DNA of 20,234 bases from Alphaproteobacteria bacterium (GTDB taxonomy: Bacteria > Pseudomonadota > Alphaproteobacteria > UBA6615): contig JAEPNS010000012.1 of the NCBI GenBank assembly GCA_017643325.1, forward strand, positions 1 to 20,234. Reading direction: 5' to 3'. Position numbers and translations under genes: made by a program. A model generated the notes under the pieces. That model was not told the DNA's origin and made no database searches. It saw only the letters and a program-made list of their open reading frames with translations. Positions 15,790 through 20,234 of the stretch are shown here, in pieces. Positions within the stretch are counted from its first letter, which is position 1, and every line of letters begins with the position of its first letter.

Positions 15790-16568
15790 CACAGGCGGCG
15801 TTCCACCATCATCTTCTTGATCTCGGCGATCGCCTTGGCCGGATTTAGATGCTTGGGGCACGTCTTTGTGCAGTTCATGATCGTGTGGCAGCGGTAAAGC
15901 CGGAAGGGATCCTCCAGCCGGTCGAGCCGCTCGCCGGTGGCCTCGTCGCGGGAGTCGGCGAGCCAGCGGTAGGCCTGCAGGAGAATTGCCGGACCGAGGT
16001 AGCGGTCCTCGTTCCACCAGTAACTCGGACAGGACGTCGAGCAGCACGCGCACAGAACGCATTCCCACAGACCGTCGATCTTCGCGCGGTCTTCCGGTGT
16101 CTGCAGACGCTCGCGCTCCGGTGCCGGAGTGTCGGTCTTGAGCCAGGGCTCGATCTCGCGGTACTGCGCGAAGAAATGGGTCTGGTCCGGGACGAGGTCC
16201 TTGATGACGCGCTGGTGCGGCAGCGGGTAGATTTTCACGTCGCCCTTGGCGTCGGTGATGTACTTCGTGCAGGCAAGGGTGTTGGCGCCGTCGATGTTCA
16301 TCGCGCAGGACCCGCACACGCCCTCGCGGCAAGACCGCCGGAACGTCAGTGTGGAATCAACCTCGTTCTTGATCTTGATCAGCGCGTCCAGGACCATCGG
16401 GCCGCAGTCGTCGAGGTCGAGGTGGTACGTGTCGATGCGCGGATTCTGCCCGTCGTCGGGAGACCAGCGGTAGATCTTGAACGTCTTGACGTTCTTCGCG
16501 CCGTCGGGCTTCGGCCATTCCTTGCCCTCGACGGGCTTGGAGTTCTTCGGAAGCGAAAACTCAGCCAT
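15789..16568 (-). CDS. sdhB: Succinate dehydrogenase iron-sulfur subunit
   Basis: Carries electrons from the SdhA flavin through three iron-sulfur clusters to ubiquinone. At 259 residues it is standard. The [2Fe-2S] ligands Cys80, Cys85, Cys88 and Cys100 lie in SCREGVCGSCAMNIDG and beyond. The second domain has CVLCACCSTSCP (170-181) and CHTIMNCTKTCPKHLNP (227-243), with cysteines for the [4Fe-4S] and [3Fe-4S] clusters. The start at 16568 follows AAGGAG by about 9 bases and lies 29 bases after the sdhA stop. Confidence 0.98.
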   Translation of the reverse strand: MAEFSLPKNSKPVEGKEWPKPDGAKNVKTFKIYRWSPDDGQNPRIDTYHLDLDDCGPMVLDALIKIKNEVDSTLTFRRSCREGVCGSCAMNIDGANTLACTKYITDAKGDVKIYPLPHQRVIKDLVPDQTHFFAQYREIEPWLKTDTPAPERERLQTPEDRAKIDGLWECVLCACCSTSCPSYWWNEDRYLGPAILLQAYRWLADSRDEATGERLDRLEDPFRLYRCHTIMNCTKTCPKHLNPAKAIAEIKKMMVERRL

Positions 16569-16597
16569 TTCTCAAATTCTCCTTCGCCGTACCGGGC

Positions 16598-18391
16598 CTA
16601 GTAGGTCCGCGCCTTCGGCGGGAAGCTCTGCACTTCGTTGGTAAGCGTCTGCAGGTGAACCGGACGGTATTCGGTCCGCACCGCACCGTTTTCATCGACC
16701 CATGCCAGCGAGTGTTTCATCCAGTTCTCGTCATCACGCTCGGTGAAATCCTCGCGCGCATGGGCGCCACGGCTTTCCTTGCGCTCCAGCGCGCAGTTCA
16801 CGGTCGCGATCGCCTGGACCATCAGGTTGTCGAGTTCGAGCGTTTCGATCAGGTCCGAGTTCCAGATCAGGGACGAGTCGTTGACGTTGATGTCCTCGCG
16901 CGCGCCCCACAGGTCGTTGAGCTTGTCGGCGCCCTCCTGCAGGACCTCGCCGGTGCGGAACACCGCGCAGTTGTTCTGCATGACCCGCTGCATGTCCAGC
17001 CGCAGCTTTGCCGTCGGCGTGTCGCCCTTGGCATGGCGGAACTTGTCGAGGCGCGCGAGCGCCTCCTCGCCGGCGTTCTCCGGCAGCGGTTCGTGGTCGG
17101 CCCCCGGCGTCACGACCTCGGCGGCGTGGTTGGCGGCGGACCGGCCGAACACCACAAGATCGAGAAGCGAGTTAGAACCGAGACGGTTCGCGCCGTGGAC
17201 CGACACGCTCGCCGCCTCGCCGATGGCCATCAGGCCGGGCACGGTGGCTTCGTTGTCCTCGGCCGTCCAGGTGCGGGCCTCGCCCTTATAGTTCGTCGGG
17301 ATGCCGCCCATGTTGTAGTGGCAGGTCGGCAGGACGGGGATCGGCTCCTTGGTCACGTCGACACCGGCGAAGATGCGCGCGGTCTCGGATATGCCCGGAA
17401 GGCGCGTCGCGATGACGTCGGGGTCGAGATGCTCCAGGTGAAGATGGATGTGATCCTTTTCGTCGCCGACACCGCGGCCCTCGCGCATCTCGATGGTCAT
17501 CGAACGGCTGACGACGTCGCGCGAGGCGAGGTCTTTCGCCGACGGTGCGTAACGCTCCATGAAGCGTTCGCCTTCCGAATTCGTGAGGTAGCCGCCTTCG
17601 CCGCGCGAGCCTTCGGTGATCAGTGCACCGGCGCCATAGATGCCGGTCGGGTGGAACTGGACGAATTCCATGTCCTCAAGCGGCAGGCCTGCGCGCGCGA
17701 CCATGGCGTTGCCGTCGCCGGTGCAGGTGTGGGCCGACGTCGCCGAGAAGTAGGCCCGGCCGTAGCCGCCCGTCGCCATCACGGTCTGGTGGCCGCGGAA
17801 GCGGTGGATCGTGCCGTCCGCCATATTCAGCGCGATGACACCCCGGCAGCGGCCTTCCTCCATGATGAGGTCGAGGGCGAAATACTCGATGAAGAACTCC
17901 GCATCGTTGCGCAGCGACTGCTGGTAAAGCGTATGCAGGATAGCGTGTCCGGTGCGGTCAGCGGCCGCGCAGGTGCGCTGCGCCGTGCCTTCGCCGTAAT
18001 TCGTCGTCATGCCGCCGAAGGGGCGTTGGTAGATCTTTCCTTCCTCGGTGCGCGAGAAGGGAACGCCCTGATGCTCCAACTCGATGATCGCGGGGATCGC
18101 CTCGCGAACCATGTACTCGATGGCGTCCTGGTCACCCAGCCAGTCCGACCCCTTCACGGTGTCGTACATGTGCCAGCGCCAGTCATCCTCGCCCATGTTG
18201 CCGAGCGCCGCGGAAATGCCGCCTTGCGCAGCCACAGTATGGGAGCGGGTTGGAAACACCTTTGTGATGCAGGCCGTCTTCAGGCCCTTGAGTGCCATTC
18301 CGAATGTGGCACGGAGCCCCGCGCCGCCGGCACCCACGACAACGACATCATAATCGTGGTCGAAAATCTCGTATCCGCCGATGGTCGCCAT
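16598..18391 (-). CDS. sdhA: Succinate dehydrogenase flavoprotein subunit
   Basis: Oxidises succinate to fumarate on covalently bound FAD. The protein is 597 residues. The FAD-binding motif VVVGAGGAGLRA is at 17-28. The histidine that forms the covalent FAD bond is His51 in PTRSHTVAAQGGI. Substrate-site segments HPTGIYGAGALITEGSRGEGG, SRDVVSRSM, TCHYNMGGIPTN and HGANRLGSNSLLDLVVFGR are intact. The start at 18391 is chosen because GGAGG lies 6 bases upstream and the ATG is 2 bases after the sdhD stop; the longer open frame only reads across sdhD. Confidence 0.98.
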   Translation of the reverse strand: MATIGGYEIFDHDYDVVVVGAGGAGLRATFGMALKGLKTACITKVFPTRSHTVAAQGGISAALGNMGEDDWRWHMYDTVKGSDWLGDQDAIEYMVREAIPAIIELEHQGVPFSRTEEGKIYQRPFGGMTTNYGEGTAQRTCAAADRTGHAILHTLYQQSLRNDAEFFIEYFALDLIMEEGRCRGVIALNMADGTIHRFRGHQTVMATGGYGRAYFSATSAHTCTGDGNAMVARAGLPLEDMEFVQFHPTGIYGAGALITEGSRGEGGYLTNSEGERFMERYAPSAKDLASRDVVSRSMTIEMREGRGVGDEKDHIHLHLEHLDPDVIATRLPGISETARIFAGVDVTKEPIPVLPTCHYNMGGIPTNYKGEARTWTAEDNEATVPGLMAIGEAASVSVHGANRLGSNSLLDLVVFGRSAANHAAEVVTPGADHEPLPENAGEEALARLDKFRHAKGDTPTAKLRLDMQRVMQNNCAVFRTGEVLQEGADKLNDLWGAREDINVNDSSLIWNSDLIETLELDNLMVQAIATVNCALERKESRGAHAREDFTERDDENWMKHSLAWVDENGAVRTEYRPVHLQTLTNEVQSFPPKARTY

Positions 18392-18393
18392 CG

Positions 18394-18774
18394 TTAGCCT
18401 CCGAGTGCGATTGCGATCACGGCGTAGACCGAAGCCACGCCGAAGAAAATGGCCGCGCCCTTGACCGCGAGGATCAGGGCCACTTCGAGCCATTTGGTGT
18501 GAACGTAGTCCTCGATCACGACCTGCAGACCGAGCTGGCCGTGATGGAATACGGCGACGATCAGCAGCGTCAGCAACACGGCGTTGATCGGGCTGCCGAT
18601 GAAGGCAAGCGCGGTCTCATGGTCGGCACCGGTGATCGTGATCATCGAGATCACAAACCAGATGATCAGGGGGACCAGGGCCAGCGCGGTCAGGCGCTGC
18701 GCCCACCAGTGATCGGTCCCGGACTTTGCGGAACCGAGGCCGCGCGCGCGGCCGAGCGGGGAACGAAGGCTCAT
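18394..18774 (-). CDS. sdhD: Succinate dehydrogenase membrane anchor, SdhD
   Basis: Membrane anchor that shares haem b and the ubiquinone site with SdhC. The 126-residue protein has three hydrophobic segments at about 28-48, 60-77 and 97-122. The signature HHGQLGLQVVIEDYVH (77-92) contains the haem-side histidines and the conserved Asp-Tyr pair that faces the quinone. The start at 18774 is fixed by GGAGGA eight bases upstream, which directly follows the sdhC stop. Upstream in-frame codons would overlap sdhC. Confidence 0.95.
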   Translation of the reverse strand: MSLRSPLGRARGLGSAKSGTDHWWAQRLTALALVPLIIWFVISMITITGADHETALAFIGSPINAVLLTLLIVAVFHHGQLGLQVVIEDYVHTKWLEVALILAVKGAAIFFGVASVYAVIAIALGG

Positions 18775-18788
18775 GTTCAGTGTCCTCC

Positions 18789-19172
18789 CTAAACCGCGTA
18801 TCCGGCGATCCAGCAGATCACGGTCAGGACCGAGGCTGCGATCACCACAAGCCAGCCGGACGCGTAAGCCGTGCCGAGCTCGAAACCCTTGCCGGAGTCC
18901 CAGACCAGATGCCGGATTCCGTTGCACAGGTGATAGAACAGCGCGAACGTCCAGCCGAAGAGCAGGATGCGTCCGAGGATCGATCCGATGAAGCCCTGGG
19001 CCGTGTCGAAGGCCGTCGGGCCCGTCGCTGCCGCGATCAGCCACCACACGAGCAACAACGTCCCCGCGGACAGCGCAATCCCGGTCCCGCGATGCAGGAT
19101 TGATAGAACGGATGTGAGCTGCGGGCGGTAGACCTGAAGGTGCGGGGAAAGCGGTCTGTTGTCGGTCGCCAT
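18789..19172 (-). CDS. sdhC: Succinate dehydrogenase cytochrome b556 subunit
   Basis: Cytochrome b subunit that anchors SdhAB and helps bind ubiquinone. The 127-residue protein begins with the family signature RPLSPHLQVYRPQLTSVLSILHRGTG. In it Ser24 and Arg28 correspond to the quinone-site residues known in E. coli. Three membrane segments lie at about 29-49, 62-86 and 105-125. HLCNGIRHLVWD (81-92) carries the haem ligand His81. It is the first gene of the operon. The start is at 19172, with only a weak GGGGGT upstream, behind a leader with several inverted repeats. Confidence 0.96.
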   Translation of the reverse strand: MATDNRPLSPHLQVYRPQLTSVLSILHRGTGIALSAGTLLLVWWLIAAATGPTAFDTAQGFIGSILGRILLFGWTFALFYHLCNGIRHLVWDSGKGFELGTAYASGWLVVIAASVLTVICWIAGYAV

Positions 19173-19203
19173 AAGACCCCCTGTGTTTCGGACGTGAGGG
19201 ATC

Positions 19204-19220
19204 GGAGAGACTATCTCTCC
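19204..19220. promoter_or_regulatory. Perfect 7-3-7 inverted repeat in the sdhC leader
   Basis: GGAGAGA (19204-19210) and TCTCTCC (19214-19220) flank CTA. The dyad lies 31 bases ahead of the sdhC start. It could be a protein-binding operator or an mRNA hairpin in the 5' leader. It is seen directly; the function is inferred. Confidence 0.5.
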
Positions 19221-19250
19221 ATCCGGAATTGGCTCGGCCTCGATCGGAGT

Positions 19251-19295
19251 GTCACAGGCGTGTACGTGACTGCGAAACTCCCGGATGACCGGGAG
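19251..19295. promoter_or_regulatory. Two further inverted repeats upstream of sdhC
   Basis: GTCAC (19251-19255) and GTGAC (19266-19270) pair across 10 bases. CTCCCGG (19278-19284) and CCGGGAG (19289-19295) form a perfect 7-pair stem with a 4-base loop. The second covers the transcription start expected from the promoter proposed next to it, so it could be an operator or the first hairpin of the sdh mRNA. The TTT after it on the minus strand is too short for a convincing terminator. Confidence 0.45.
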
Positions 19296-19298
19296 ATT

Positions 19299-19327
19299 GG
19301 TTTAGACCCGCCACCCCGCTGCGTCAA
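19299..19327 (-). promoter_or_regulatory. Possible sigma-70-type promoter of the sdh operon
   Basis: On the minus strand TTGACG (19327-19322) is followed after 17 bases by TAAACC (19304-19299), or after 15 bases by TCTAAA. The -35 is close to consensus and the -10 is weak. Its location 127-155 bases before sdhC suits a long structured leader. Confidence 0.35.
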
Positions 19328-19412
19328 TCGCACCAGGTCCGCGCAGCCCCTTGGTTTCCGTGGAATTGCCGCGATGCGAACAATCGTCGCAATGCGCCGC
19401 GCATGAGTGTCG

Positions 19413-19461
19413 TGTGGATAAGCTGTGGAGCGATTGTGGTCAGTGTCGCGAGTTTTGCACA
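19413..19461. promoter_or_regulatory. Two DnaA-box-like 9-mers
   Basis: TGTGGATAA (19413-19421) is the exact complement of the consensus DnaA box TTATCCACA. TTTTGCACA (19453-19461) fits the relaxed form TTWTNCACA on the opposite strand. They are 31 bases apart, between the sdh leader and the proposed structured RNA. No AT-rich unwinding region accompanies them, so an origin is not claimed. DnaA could act here as a transcription factor. Confidence 0.35.
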
Positions 19462-19473
19462 GGAAACTGCGTT

Positions 19474-20234
19474 GTCCGACCGTTTGGAGATTGTCGGACG
19501 GTGGCTGGAGCGGGAACATGATCCTTGCACGTATCGGCGTGTCGGCGTGATCGCCGTGAGCCCAGCAGCCGCTTCGCGGTTGGACGGGCAAGCCGGAAAG
19601 AGCCCCGAGGGGCGCGGTTCGGCGGGCGGGGATCGGAAACCGGATCGGTGGCAGGGCCGCGAGGCCCAGGCGCGGACCCGGCGGAGCCGGCGGACGGACA
19701 GGTTCTCCGGAACCAACTCCCCTCGGTGGAGGTCCGTTGCAGCGTTCGGCGGCGGTCGCGGGAAACCGTGGATCACTGTTGGACGCGGTCGGGGCGCGGA
19801 ACATCGCCGGGCACCTTCGGGTGTGCGGCGGCGGGAAGAGCCTCGGCAGGAACGGTCGAGCCGCCTCACGGCGGTGATTGGCCCCCAAGGCACGGAACCG
19901 CTTGCGGCCCGTGCCGGACAGCAGGCCCGCTCCGGCGGGGCTGCCGGGGACAAAGGCCCCCGACCCGGTCTCCAGGCACTCGCCGGCCAGGAATTCGGGA
20001 ACGATCGGCCAGACGGGAACGGGCGCCTCCGGGCGACCGGGAACGGAACGCCGGTCAGGAGGTCGGACCGGACCATGGGGCCTCGAACCCCTTCGGGGGT
20101 ACGGGTGCGGCGGTGTCACCACCGCGGTGCACGGAGGCGGCGCAAAGTGGAGACGTATCGGCCAGGGGTGCGTTCCACGGGTGTCGCCAGGCGAGGGCCT
20201 GCAGGTGCGGGCTAACGGTCTGAAGGACCAAGGG
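19474..20234 (+). ncRNA. Candidate large structured non-coding RNA, extends to or past window edge
   Basis: This stretch holds no credible protein gene: every frame gives Arg/Gly/Pro-rich text without motifs. It is packed with hairpins. Clear ones are 19474-19499, 19543-19556, 19566-19582, 19654-19667 (loop GCGA), 19678-19690, 19701-19714 (UCCG), 19757-19770 (GAAA), 19805-19830 (UUCG, 10 pairs with one mismatch), 19861-19874, 19889-19915 (CUUG), 19921-19944 (UCCG), 20024-20035 (UCCG), 20051-20071, 20087-20100 (UUCG), 20105-20132 (10 pairs), 20188-20201 and 20217-20229. ACGGAC (19694-19699) pairs with GTCCGT (19732-19737) and encloses two hairpins as a three-way junction. All stable-tetraloop sequences are right only on the plus strand, which sets the direction, divergent from sdhC. 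I find no RNase P, tmRNA, SRP RNA or group II domain V signatures. Ends and function are unknown. Confidence 0.6.

Noticed and set aside
14923..16332. One 469-residue protein reading through the frame-shifted sdhB region
   Set aside because: The first 181 residues are the out-of-frame shadow of sdhB. A proper signal peptide and a stop-start overlap place the real start at 15789.
19413..19461. Chromosomal replication origin
   Set aside because: Only two DnaA-box-like sites, no AT-rich unwinding region, and no origin-linked genes such as dnaA, hemE or parAB nearby.
19211..20122. Minus-strand reading frames rich in Pro and Arg over the same region
   Set aside because: No recognisable motif, composition unlike the real proteins of this window, and they would run through the sdh leader repeats.
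19529..20162. Direct repeat ACGTATCGGC at 19529-19538 and 20153-20162 as attachment-site-like flanks of the RNA region
   Set aside because: A single 10-base repeat over about 600 bases of biased composition is near chance, and there is no integrase or transposase gene.
19403..20215. Long plus-strand reading frame starting MSVVWISCGAIVVSVASFAQ, signal-peptide-like
   Set aside because: No Shine-Dalgarno sequence, no positive charge ahead of the hydrophobic stretch, and the rest is Arg/Gly-rich text typical of open frames in GC-rich non-coding DNA. The hairpins explain the sequence better.
19474..20234. RNase P RNA, tmRNA, SRP RNA or group II intron
   Set aside because: The RNase P core GAGGAAAGUCC and the ACAGAA element are absent on both strands. 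There is no tmRNA tag or acceptor-like end, no SRP GGAAGCAGC loop and no group II domain V pattern. Still needs an Rfam search.

Overview
The window is a piece of an alphaproteobacterial chromosome, GC-rich and tightly packed. The evidence is the co-oriented block mdh-sucC-sucD-odhA-odhB-lpd, the second block sdhC-sdhD-sdhA-sdhB on the same strand, and zapE next to mdh. This arrangement is typical of Rhodospirillales-like and related Alphaproteobacteria. I cannot name the genus. An OdhB with two lipoyl domains and a phytanoyl-CoA-dioxygenase-type oxygenase also fit a marine or free-living alphaproteobacterium, but only as inference.

Layout, read from the right edge because nearly all genes are on the minus strand. 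Positions 19173-20234 hold no convincing protein gene. The part next to sdhC carries three inverted repeats and a plausible promoter for the sdh operon, then two DnaA-box-like 9-mers. From about 19474 to the window edge there is a nearly unbroken series of perfect or near-perfect hairpins. Their loops are C(UNCG)G (five), GNRA (two) and G(CUUG)C (one) when read on the plus strand. I interpret this as a large structured non-coding RNA transcribed away from sdhC; it is the most unusual thing in the window. Next comes sdhC-sdhD-sdhA-sdhB (succinate dehydrogenase, 19172-15789). It is followed by a translationally coupled gene for an unrecognised exported protein (15789-14923) and a PaiB-type FMN-binding regulator (14908-14303).

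Positions 11067-14298 form a small accessory segment between the two TCA blocks: a three-pass membrane protein (+), a phytanoyl-CoA-dioxygenase-family Fe(II)/2-oxoglutarate oxygenase (-), a carboxymuconolactone-decarboxylase-family protein (+) and a COG4091-type Rossmann/SAF oxidoreductase (-). Their orientation alternates, with very short convergent gaps (2 and 4 bases) and divergent promoter regions that hold palindromes. Then come zapE (AFG1-like ATPase) and an ABC-exporter-type membrane domain with no ATPase domain.

The left third (8688 to 1) is the main TCA operon: malate dehydrogenase, both subunits of succinyl-CoA synthetase, and the E1, E2 and (truncated by the window edge) E3 components of 2-oxoglutarate dehydrogenase. 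Together with SdhCDAB these cover the cycle from 2-oxoglutarate to oxaloacetate except fumarase. E1 and E2 make succinyl-CoA, SucCD converts it to succinate, Sdh oxidises that to fumarate and feeds the quinone pool, and Mdh finishes at oxaloacetate.
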